In this document: positions 1 through 6,047 of the stretch, piece after piece
Layout: the number at the start of each line of letters is the position of its first letter
How positions within the stretch are numbered: the first letter of the stretch is position 1
Assembly: GCA_029882335.1 (NCBI GenBank)
Contig: JAOUKW010000188.1
Coordinates: 1 to 7,786, forward strand
Source: Candidatus Heimdallarchaeota archaeon
GTDB lineage: Archaea; Asgardarchaeota; Heimdallarchaeia; Heimdallarchaeales; Kariarchaeaceae
DNA length: 7,786 nt
Direction: 5' to 3'
The notes under the pieces: model-generated
Database searches by the model: none
Seen by the model: only the letters and a program-made list of their open reading frames with translations
What the model was told of the DNA's origin: nothing
Made by a program: the position numbers and the translations under genes

Positions 1-2
1 AA

Positions 3-341
3 ATCTATACTCCTGAATTAACTGGTTCAATTTTACCCGGAATAACCAGAAAATCAGTAATTCAATTATCTAAGGATATAGGATATAAGATTCATGAATC
101 CAAAATTAGTATAGAATCAATCATTGAAAGCATTAAATCGGGTAGTTTAACAGAAGTTTTTGGTATTGGTACTGCTGCATCGATTGCACCTGTTGGTAAA
201 TTGAAATACAAGTCCAATATATATCAAATTAACAATAATGAAATTGGAAAAATAACCCAGTCTCTATACAATGAATTAACAGGCATTCAATATGGGGAAG
301 TTGAAGATAGACACGGTTGGTTATACTATATCGATTCATAA
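3..341 (+). CDS. ilvE: Branched-chain amino acid aminotransferase, C-terminal part (5' end outside window)
   Basis: Open from the left edge in frame 3; 112 residues plus TAA are visible and the N-terminal two thirds, including the PLP lysine, lie outside. Fold-type IV PLP aminotransferases of this group interconvert leucine, isoleucine and valine with their 2-oxo acids in the cytoplasm, using 2-oxoglutarate/glutamate. Visible family marks are SILPGITRKSV (residues 9-19 of the visible part), the loop that holds the PLP phosphate, and GIGTAASIAPVG (54-65), whose Thr-Ala-Ala also contacts the cofactor phosphate. The tail has ELTGIQYG (91-98) followed by an Asp-Arg-His-Gly-Trp segment, which fits the group II (BCAT-like) branch better than the short bacterial IlvE group. 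sfsA starts 15 bp after the stop, so the two are probably co-transcribed. Substrate range cannot be told from this fragment. Confidence 0.88.
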   Translation: MYTPELTGSILPGITRKSVIQLSKDIGYKIHESKISIESIIESIKSGSLTEVFGIGTAASIAPVGKLKYKSNIYQINNNEIGKITQSLYNELTGIQYGEVEDRHGWLYYIDS

Positions 342-356
342 TCATATTGGTTTGTA

Positions 357-1082
357 ATGTCTTTTATTATATCTGGAAAAATAAAGAAGGGTTTTTTCAA
401 GGAAAGATTAAATAGATTTGTTTGTCTAGTTGAAATTGATGAGATAGTCCATAATTGTCATTTACCAAATCCAGGGAGAATGATCGAATTGTTAATTCCC
501 AATATAACTCCAGTTTTAGTTAAATTAAATGATTCACCCACAAGGAAAACTAAGGCTACTTTAATTGCTGTCATAAAAGAAACCGAAATTATTAATTTAG
601 ATACTTCAATAGTATCAAATTGGTTTGAATATGAAATTAAAAATAAGACCTTTTCTGGATTAAATCATTGTAATTTGATTAGGAAGGAAATACCTATTCT
701 CCATCATAGAATTGATTTTCTACTTGCTGATGGTAATGAAAAGGAGATATTTGTTGAAATCAAATCAACAACCCTAGTGCGTAATGGAGTTGCTTGTTTT
801 CCAGATGGAGTGTCAAAAAGAGCAGTATCACAATTAAAATTACTAAAAGAACTGTCTGATAAGGGTGGAAATGTTTTGATAATTTTTATTGTCCAACGAA
901 AATCAAATTCTTTCTCACCATGTAGTGATATTGATCCAGAATTTGCTATGCTATTTTCAGAATTACAGAATTCAAATATCAAATTTATGGCGATTCAATC
1001 AAGTTGTATATTAAGTCAAATAAATGACAATTTTTATCTAAGTTTCAAAATGGACTATGAATTACCAATAAATCAATTATAA
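357..1082 (+). CDS. sfsA: SfsA family DNA-binding / nuclease-fold protein
   Basis: 241 residues, the normal SfsA length. The family was named for stimulating sugar fermentation genes in E. coli. Its members bind DNA through an N-terminal OB-like domain and carry a C-terminal domain with a PD-(D/E)XK nuclease-like fold. Seen here: the N-terminal LPNPGRM (36-42), equivalent to the CPNTGAM segment of bacterial SfsA; RIDF (118-121) with Asp120; VEIKS (133-137) with Glu134 and Lys136, completing the nuclease-like acidic/Lys triad; and FPDGVSKR (148-155), the family's signature FPDAxxxR loop. The triad is intact, so nuclease activity is possible, but SfsA function is poorly settled. The ATG at 357 is 15 bp after the ilvE stop and has no clear Shine-Dalgarno. 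The role of SfsA in archaea is unknown; identity is secure, function is not. Confidence 0.92.
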   Translation: MSFIISGKIKKGFFKERLNRFVCLVEIDEIVHNCHLPNPGRMIELLIPNITPVLVKLNDSPTRKTKATLIAVIKETEIINLDTSIVSNWFEYEIKNKTFSGLNHCNLIRKEIPILHHRIDFLLADGNEKEIFVEIKSTTLVRNGVACFPDGVSKRAVSQLKLLKELSDKGGNVLIIFIVQRKSNSFSPCSDIDPEFAMLFSELQNSNIKFMAIQSSCILSQINDNFYLSFKMDYELPINQL

Positions 1083-1155
1083 ATTAGGAATATACACGCT
1101 TATTAGAAAAGAAATATATTATATAATGAAATAATAAAATTGCAAAACCAACTTT

Positions 1156-1174
1156 TAACCATATCCCTTGGTTA
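1156..1174. repeat. Inverted repeat upstream of the prenyl synthase promoter
   Basis: TAACCA (1156-1161) and TGGTTA (1169-1174) form perfect 6-bp arms around a 7-nt spacer. The repeat lies just upstream of the TATA-like box at 1187-1196, where an archaeal regulator could bind, or it could form a weak hairpin at the end of the sfsA transcript. Short dyads are common in AT-rich DNA, so a role is only suggested by position. Confidence 0.3.
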
Positions 1175-1186
1175 TAATTAATATAC

Positions 1187-1196
1187 CTTATAAATT
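1187..1196 (+). promoter_or_regulatory. Candidate TATA box for the prenyl synthase gene
   Basis: CTTATAAATT resembles the archaeal TATA element. Transcription would begin about 25 bp downstream, near 1215-1222, giving a leader of about 20 nt before the GTG at 1241. The call rests on motif and position only. Confidence 0.35.
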
Positions 1197-1213
1197 TCAA
1201 AAAATTATTAAGG

Positions 1214-1230
1214 TTAACTAATATAGTTAA
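1214..1230. repeat. Perfect 7-3-7 palindrome at the expected transcription start
   Basis: TTAACTA (1214-1220), spacer ATA, TAGTTAA (1224-1230). It overlaps the start point predicted from the TATA box at 1187-1196 and ends 10 bp before the GTG start. This is a typical place for a repressor operator, though it could equally be a 5'-leader hairpin. Function is inferred from position. Confidence 0.35.
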
Positions 1231-1240
1231 TGGTTAGGAA

Positions 1241-2260
1241 GTGAATAAAATAGATAGCAAACTTCTAATGATTCTTTTAACCAACCTACAATCCAAAATC
1301 TCTGAAATGTTGGATGATGAATTAGACTACTTTTTGGATATGACTAAAGAAGAATTAAAAGAAATTATTTCTTATTATTATAAACTTGGTGGTAAGCGAT
1401 TACGACCAACTTTATTTGTAGCCTTAGCAAACGCGTTTGAATGTAGAGAAGATATTAATCCTTATAGTTTGGTAATTGAACTGATTCATACAATGTCTCT
1501 GTATCATGATGACGTGATCGATGACGCGTATGAGAGAAGAGGTGCACCAACAGTACATATAAAATGGGATGTACCAACGGCAATAGTTGGTGGTGATGTT
1601 CTACACTCTTTAGTACATGGACATCTATTAAATGCATTAAAACAGGAAAGATTGAAGAATAAAGATTTTGTTATTCGCTTTTTGTCCGATTTAACTCATT
1701 TTGTAGAATTAGAAATAGGTAATGCAGTATTACTAGAAATGAAATATGCAAAAACCAACACCATTCCTACCTTAGATGAATCTATGAAAATGACTGCATC
1801 AAAAACTGCACCATTATTTGCGTTTTCTGCGTCTGCTGCTGCATATTTATCTGAAAAAACTATAAATACTGTTGATGCAATGTATCAGATGGGCTGGAAT
1901 TTGGGATTTGCTTTTCAATTATTAGATGACATCGGAGATTATTTTGAAAGTGATAAAGACATTGGTGGGGATTTAAGAGAGGATAAAAAAACACCTATTC
2001 TAGTCATGATTAACGAAAAATACCCTGCTGAGTTAAGACATTACCGAGAAATTGATACTCTCACAACAGCTGATATTGAAAAGTTTAAAATTCAATTTAA
2101 AGATATTTTCCTTGAAATTATCTCAATTATAAAAAGAAAATTACAAAAAGCCTCTGAAGGTTTAGAATTTATACCTTCTAATGAAGGAAAAGATCAGGTT
2201 CAAGCCATATTTAAATTAATGGAACTAAAAAATAATAAATTTCTAGAACTATTGAAGTGA
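1241..2260 (+). CDS. Polyprenyl (geranylgeranyl-type) diphosphate synthase
   Basis: 339 residues, normal for trans-isoprenyl diphosphate synthases, which add isopentenyl diphosphate units to allylic diphosphates in Mg2+-dependent head-to-tail condensations. In archaea they make the C20 or C25 chains of ether lipids or longer quinone tails. Seen in order: GGKRLRP (50-56), which binds diphosphate; the first Asp-rich motif DDVIDD (90-95); GGD (117-119); Lys188-Thr189; and the second Asp-rich motif DDIGD (229-233). All catalytic groups are present. The residue five before the first Asp motif is Met85 rather than an aromatic, which may allow a product longer than FPP/GGPP. The chosen start is GTG, directly preceded by AGGA(A), which is too close to act as a normal Shine-Dalgarno; the ATG at 1268 (Met10) is an alternative. 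The 3' end overlaps the opposing receiver gene by 12 bp. Confidence 0.93.
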   Translation: MNKIDSKLLMILLTNLQSKISEMLDDELDYFLDMTKEELKEIISYYYKLGGKRLRPTLFVALANAFECREDINPYSLVIELIHTMSLYHDDVIDDAYERRGAPTVHIKWDVPTAIVGGDVLHSLVHGHLLNALKQERLKNKDFVIRFLSDLTHFVELEIGNAVLLEMKYAKTNTIPTLDESMKMTASKTAPLFAFSASAAAYLSEKTINTVDAMYQMGWNLGFAFQLLDDIGDYFESDKDIGGDLREDKKTPILVMINEKYPAELRHYREIDTLTTADIEKFKIQFKDIFLEIISIIKRKLQKASEGLEFIPSNEGKDQVQAIFKLMELKNNKFLELLK

Positions 2261-2602
2261 AGCAACTAATTCATCCATTTTAAATGGTTTTTGTAGGAAT
2301 TTCATAACTCCATCATTATACAACTTTTCTCTAAGGTCAGTATCGACTAATCCTGAAGATATAATTACTTTTACACTATTATTAAATTCTCTAATTTTAT
2401 AATATGTATCTTCTCCAGACATTCCTGGCATAGTTAAATCCAGTATTATGAATTCAATGTCAGTATTTTCCTTCAATAAGTTTATCGCTTGTACTCCAGA
2501 TTCTGCTTCAATACAACTATGCCCCTTGATATTGAGGATTTTTTTTACAATGTTTCTAATCATTGATTCATCATCCACTATCATAACTGTCTTACTGATC
2601 AT
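2249..2602 (-). CDS. Stand-alone response regulator receiver domain (CheY-like)
   Basis: 117 residues forming one receiver domain with no output domain, so it would signal by phosphorylation-dependent protein contact. Conserved sites are all visible: acidic pair Asp10-Asp11, phospho-acceptor Asp55 in ILDLTMPGMSG (53-63), switch Ser82 in IISSG (80-84), and Lys105 followed by Pro106. A phosphorylatable cytoplasmic regulator is therefore expected. No histidine kinase is encoded in the window, so the partner is unknown. The ATG at 2602 is immediately preceded by AGAAAGGA, with zero spacing to the start codon. It is the third gene of a minus-strand series after npdG (68-bp gap containing an AT-rich TATA-like stretch), so it may have its own promoter. 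Its 3' end overlaps the prenyl synthase gene. Confidence 0.9.
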   Translation of the reverse strand: MISKTVMIVDDESMIRNIVKKILNIKGHSCIEAESGVQAINLLKENTDIEFIILDLTMPGMSGEDTYYKIREFNNSVKVIISSGLVDTDLREKLYNDGVMKFLQKPFKMDELVASLQ

Positions 2603-2670
2603 TCCTTTCTTATTGAGGTTAAATTAAACAGGTAAATAACTTGCTATTGGGTAATATTTTTTTATTTAAT

Positions 2671-3321
2671 TCAAGAAACAAAATCTATAAGTTGATATCC
2701 AGTATGTGACCCTGGATATGTTTTATTTAGCTGTATTGCCATTGCAACCATTCTTTCAATTGTTTCTGCATGATATTTTCCTCTAACTCTTACTGGTTGT
2801 AGACCCATTTCAGATACTAATTTTGAGGTGAGATCATACGCTTCGTCGCTTGTTGTCATTTGAAAATCTACTTGATGAAGATTTTGATCACTATTTAGTG
2901 TTGATGCTGAAATGGTTTTGAGACAACCTACTATCATTGATTCAGGAAATAAATTTCGAATCATCTCATAGGAACAAAGATTTTCAACAAGTTCTATTTT
3001 AATGATCTTTCCAAAAATTAAATTAACAGTTACATCCAATATGATTTTATTTTTTATCAACTCTTTATGAGGTAAAACAATGTCCTTTACTTGATTCGAG
3101 GGTATTGCCAGTATAATAATATCTGCGATCAATGCATCAATATTTGATCCACCTTTGATATTTCCATCATTTAATTCGTTTCTAAGTTGCTCTGCAATTT
3201 TATTTCCTTTTATTGGATCTCTAGATCCAATTATAATTTCATATCCTTTATTGGCAAGTCTTTTAGTAATACCCGTTCCTTGTTTACCTGAACCACCTAC
3301 TATTCCTATTTTTTTTATCAT
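2671..3321 (-). CDS. npdG: NADPH-dependent F420 reductase (F420H2:NADP oxidoreductase)
   Basis: 216 residues, close to the length of archaeal Fno proteins. These cytoplasmic enzymes move a hydride between coenzyme F420 and NADP(H), connecting F420-dependent metabolism to the NADPH pool. The N-terminal Rossmann motif GGSGKQGTG (9-17) has the Fno pattern. SRDPIK (33-38) supplies the Ser, Arg and Lys that bind the NADP 2'-phosphate in the family, so NADP rather than NAD is expected. The following strand IIILAIPSNQV (68-78) matches the family's IP-turn near the cofactor. The C-terminal helix ends in a Ser-His-Thr-Gly stretch similar to relatives. It sits between a membrane protein of unknown function and a receiver protein on the same strand. 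A related dinucleotide-binding oxidoreductase with another role cannot be fully excluded, but F420 use is the best call and supports an archaeal origin. Confidence 0.85.
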   Translation of the reverse strand: MIKKIGIVGGSGKQGTGITKRLANKGYEIIIGSRDPIKGNKIAEQLRNELNDGNIKGGSNIDALIADIIILAIPSNQVKDIVLPHKELIKNKIILDVTVNLIFGKIIKIELVENLCSYEMIRNLFPESMIVGCLKTISASTLNSDQNLHQVDFQMTTSDEAYDLTSKLVSEMGLQPVRVRGKYHAETIERMVAMAIQLNKTYPGSHTGYQLIDFVS

Positions 3322-3395
3322 ATTTGGATAAAAGTAATCAACTATCTAATTATTTCTTTAGGATTTTAATAATCTATTAATTATTTCCGAGTTCT

Positions 3396-4055
3396 TTAAT
3401 TTACTTCCAAAAATTCAATGATTTCAGTTGGTAACTCTGCTATTTCTAAACACTCTTCATAGTAAGATAGGTATTCTTCATCCCAAACAGTAGAATTTTC
3501 ATCTACTAAAATCCATTCCCTGAATTGTGTGCTAATCTTTTCAAAAAGTAACTTGAATTCAGCTACAGTATAAAGGTCTTGAACCGATATTACATTGACA
3601 CCTTGGTGTGATGCATCAACAATAATTTTGATATCAAAATACTCATCTCTGTTTATTTCTACTCGAAATCCTACTGATTGGTTAAATCGAATATCTTCTT
3701 CAGTATATAGGTTTGAATTTCCTTGTATCCATTTTCTGATTTTAAAATTTATTAAATTCTTTTTTTTATCAAATAGAATTATTATTGAACCGATATCATT
3801 ACTTAATGAATTTTTAACTCTATTATGTATTTTAATTAAATATTGTATCAAAATTAAATTTATAATCATAAAGAATAAATTACCAAGTTTAAAATTTACA
3901 AAGATATAATACAATAAGAAAATAAAAGAAAATGAGAATAAACCAATTAAAGATTTAAAAATTTTTGTCAATAAAACATCTCTTTCTCTTGTTATGACAG
4001 TAAATTCATCTTGAATTTCAAATTCATTTGATTTGAGTTGAGTAATCAGTAACAT
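3396..4055 (-). CDS. Membrane protein of unknown function with a two-helix hairpin
   Basis: 219 residues; I do not recognise a family. Residues 1-34 are polar and probably cytoplasmic. Two hydrophobic helices follow, about 35-54 and 56-77, separated by a very short turn, so both ends should lie on the same side. The stretch 78-185 alternates hydrophobic and charged residues (for example IIILFDKKKN at 91-100 and FDIKIIVDA at 140-148), which suggests a beta-rich domain, perhaps PH-like as in other proteins of this layout. The C-terminus (185-219) is strongly acidic with many Glu. There are no catalytic motifs and one Cys (202). The ATG at 4055 follows an AT-rich stretch (4060-4080) that could be a TATA box for a leaderless message. 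It is divergent from the RING-like gene (93 bp) and is first in a minus-strand series with npdG 74 bp downstream. Confidence 0.75.
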   Translation of the reverse strand: MLLITQLKSNEFEIQDEFTVITRERDVLLTKIFKSLIGLFSFSFIFLLYYIFVNFKLGNLFFMIINLILIQYLIKIHNRVKNSLSNDIGSIIILFDKKKNLINFKIRKWIQGNSNLYTEEDIRFNQSVGFRVEINRDEYFDIKIIVDASHQGVNVISVQDLYTVAEFKLLFEKISTQFREWILVDENSTVWDEEYLSYYEECLEIAELPTEIIEFLEVN

Positions 4056-4148
4056 AATTTAGTTAATTTAATAAAAAATTTAAGTTAATCCGTATGAGTT
4101 ATTAGAAAATAATTATCACTAAGTCAATAATATAACTATAAGAGTTAA

Positions 4149-4691
4149 ATGAGTAATAATTGTCAGTATTGTGGTAATAATTCTATCAAAGATGCAAATT
4201 TTTGTTCTTCTTGTGGTAATTCCATTAAAGGAACCAAGGGAATAATTTCAGGTACTATGAAAAGGATAAAACATCAAACAAATCAATTTAAAGATAACTT
4301 TAAAACAAATTTAGCACAAAAAATTGCTGATTATCAATACCGATTAGAAACTGATGAAATCGTTCACATTGGTAAAATATCGATTCCTGAAAATAAAAGA
4401 CAAACAATTCAGAATGCACTTCTCAAGTTTCAAGTAAAATTGGGTAATAATGAAGTAGAGCTATCTGATGAATTTCATCAATGGTTGGAAGATCTACCTA
4501 ATCGATTAGAAGAGGAAAAATGTATTATTTGTTTTCAACAATTAAATAAAACTGATAAAATAAAAGTTTGTAAACATTGCCAATCTGGTGGACATTCAGA
4601 TCATATAACAGGATGGATTATAAACAATCGATTTTGTCCACTGTGTAGATCTGAAATTTCATCTACAGATTTGATTGAGATCTCATTTTAA
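4149..4691 (+). CDS. Zinc-ribbon and RING-like zinc finger protein (possible E3-type ligase)
   Basis: 180 residues with two zinc modules. The N-terminal ribbon has Cys5, Cys8, Cys19 and Cys22. A basic, helical linker spans about 30-120. The C-terminal finger has eight ligands spaced C125-x2-C128-x12-C141-x2-C144-x4-H149-x2-H152-x10-C163-x2-C166, i.e. C4H2C2, between the RING-H2 and PHD patterns. Cross-brace folding would give a C2H2 site and a C4 site. It keeps three features that contact E2 enzymes in true E3 RINGs: Ile127 before the second Cys, Trp156 between the third and fourth pairs, and Pro164 in the final CPLC. A ubiquitin-like ligase role is thus plausible, but no ubiquitin, E1 or E2 gene lies in the window, and a DNA- or protein-binding finger remains possible. 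The ATG at 4149 has no Shine-Dalgarno. The 3' end overlaps the opposing sugar dehydrogenase gene by 29 bp. Confidence 0.8.
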   Translation: MSNNCQYCGNNSIKDANFCSSCGNSIKGTKGIISGTMKRIKHQTNQFKDNFKTNLAQKIADYQYRLETDEIVHIGKISIPENKRQTIQNALLKFQVKLGNNEVELSDEFHQWLEDLPNRLEEEKCIICFQQLNKTDKIKVCKHCQSGGHSDHITGWIINNRFCPLCRSEISSTDLIEISF

Positions 4692-5967
4692 ATTTATTCC
4701 AAATTAGTCTCACTAATTTATAGAGGACTAAGGATATAACAATCATTACTACTGATACTCTCAAGATTGTTAAAATCGCTAGTTCTATTTTATAGACTCT
4801 ACCTGATAAAAATCCAACAATTAGTATTTCTCCATCTTCATCCGTACCAATGCTTGTAATCCCATCTACAATTCTGAATAAAAATTTAATTGAATTAATT
4901 TCTAGATTCTCAGTATAATCAATCGCCCATACCTTTCCACCGTGATCTGCAAAAACAAATTTGCCAACTAAATCCGGATAACTTTCACCATGATATTCGA
5001 CACCTCCAACAATTGCTATCCCATATGGGTCATGTATACTTTTTGTGTTATTATGAGTATACTGGAAAAATGGTTGCTTGTATTGTGGATCATCGCAAGT
5101 TTCAGGTAATGCATTACAAAAATACCCCTCCAAAACCGGCCAACCATAATTGTTTCCCTTTTCAATAATATTAATTTCTTCTATTCTATCAAGGCCAACA
5201 TCTCCTAGCCATAATCTTCCTTTATGATCAAAGCTCCCTCTCCAAGGATTTCTCAAGCCGAGTGCAAATACTTCTTCTCTAGAATTATTAAAACCAATGA
5301 ATGGATTATCTGGTGGAATTAAATATTTTTCATCCTCAGTATTTATATCTATTCTAAGTACTTTTCCGTATAAATTGTCCAGTGTTTGAGCTCTGGGCAT
5401 TACATTAGAATCTCCAGTGGATAGGTATAAATAATTATCTTGACCGAACATGAGATTACCTGCACGATGCCATGGTTCATTGTGAGATAATGTTAGTAGA
5501 ACTTTTTCTGAGGAATAATTTACTATATTGTTGTCACTTTGAAATCTCGATAAAACTGTTCTAGCACATTCAAATGTACATCTCGGTGTTTCTGCAACCT
5601 CTAGAGGATCCAAATCTGAATAAAATACATAGAAATATCCATTTGTTGTGTAGTTTGGATGAAAAGCAAGACCTAATAAACCATCTTCATCGTACATGAA
5701 GATCTTATTTGTTAAATCGAAGAAAGTACTTGTTTCTCTTGATGAGACTGATAACTTTTTTATTATTCCCTGTTGCTCTAAAATATATAAATCATTGCTC
5801 CCATCATTTGAAGGTACCACTCCTGTCAATTTATTAAATGATGATGATTCATAAATTGATTTTGGTTGATATTTTGATCTTCCAATACCCGCATAAATAG
5901 AAAATGAAACAATTGATATAAGTATGATTGCAATCAAAATGTAAGTTTGTCGTGATACATTTTTCAC
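4663..5967 (-). CDS. Membrane-anchored PQQ-dependent sugar dehydrogenase-like protein
   Basis: 434 residues. The core (about 40-395) is the six-bladed propeller of the soluble glucose/aldose (GSDH/HHIP-like) dehydrogenases, which oxidise sugars outside the cell using PQQ and Ca2+. Seen: GLLGLAFHPNYTTNGYFYVF (96-115), TGD (184-186), GKVLRID (201-207), IPPDNPF (217-223), ALGLRNPWR (235-243) with Arg239, GDVG (255-258), NYGWP (273-277), GGVEYHG (321-327) and FVFAD (337-341). The catalytic His is His167, but the usual HNGG context reads HRAG. A signal-anchor helix spans about 8-27, and a second helix (397-419) precedes a basic tail, so both termini should be inside with the propeller outside. Cys130/134 and Cys284/291 could form disulfides. 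The start is GTG, with no in-frame alternative before a stop upstream. No PQQ synthesis genes are present; actual cofactor use is unproven. Confidence 0.88.
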   Translation of the reverse strand: MKNVSRQTYILIAIILISIVSFSIYAGIGRSKYQPKSIYESSSFNKLTGVVPSNDGSNDLYILEQQGIIKKLSVSSRETSTFFDLTNKIFMYDEDGLLGLAFHPNYTTNGYFYVFYSDLDPLEVAETPRCTFECARTVLSRFQSDNNIVNYSSEKVLLTLSHNEPWHRAGNLMFGQDNYLYLSTGDSNVMPRAQTLDNLYGKVLRIDINTEDEKYLIPPDNPFIGFNNSREEVFALGLRNPWRGSFDHKGRLWLGDVGLDRIEEINIIEKGNNYGWPVLEGYFCNALPETCDDPQYKQPFFQYTHNNTKSIHDPYGIAIVGGVEYHGESYPDLVGKFVFADHGGKVWAIDYTENLEINSIKFLFRIVDGITSIGTDEDGEILIVGFLSGRVYKIELAILTILRVSVVMIVISLVLYKLVRLIWNKFKMRSQSNL

Positions 5968-6002
5968 AATTATAATGAAAATTAATCAGTACATAAAAGA
6001 TA

Positions 6003-6012
6003 ATATAGTTTC
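6003..6012 (-). promoter_or_regulatory. Candidate TATA box for the sugar dehydrogenase gene
   Basis: Read on the minus strand this is CTATATTATC, preceded by the purine-rich AAGAAA, similar to a BRE plus TATA pair. It lies about 40 bp upstream of the GTG at 5967, implying a leader of some 10-20 nt. The call rests on motif and position only. Confidence 0.35.
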
Positions 6013-6035
6013 TTAATACTAACGAATAGTTTCTT
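6005..6035. repeat. Two 10-bp direct repeats spaced 21 bp apart upstream of the sugar dehydrogenase
   Basis: ATAGTTTCTT occurs at 6005-6014 and again at 6026-6035 (AAGAAACTAT on the gene's strand). The 21-bp period is two turns of DNA, placing both copies on one face of the helix. The inner copy overlaps the candidate BRE/TATA. This suggests paired binding sites for a regulator or a duplicated promoter element; it could also be chance in AT-rich DNA. Confidence 0.4.
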
Positions 6036-6047
6036 GCTATTTTTTAA

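Noticed and set aside
704..982. 92-residue open frame on the minus strand inside sfsA
   Set aside because: It lies fully within a confident SfsA gene on the other strand and its translation matches no recognisable family; it is a shadow frame.
1083..1240. Possible small RNA, tRNA or CRISPR leader in the intergenic region
   Set aside because: No cloverleaf, no repeated spacer units and no GC-rich stable stem; only short dyads and a TATA-like box are visible.
1455..1637. His-rich 60-residue minus-strand frame that could look like a metal-binding peptide
   Set aside because: Its histidines come from reading the conserved Asp-rich and His codons of the prenyl synthase on the opposite strand.
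3595..3909. 104-residue plus-strand open frame rich in Ile, Phe and Leu
   Set aside because: Antisense to the membrane protein gene; its hydrophobicity mirrors the AT-rich helices of the real gene.
2249..4055. Receiver, F420 reductase and membrane protein as one signalling operon
   Set aside because: Gaps of 68-74 bp with AT-rich promoter-like stretches make separate transcription equally likely, and no function ties them together.
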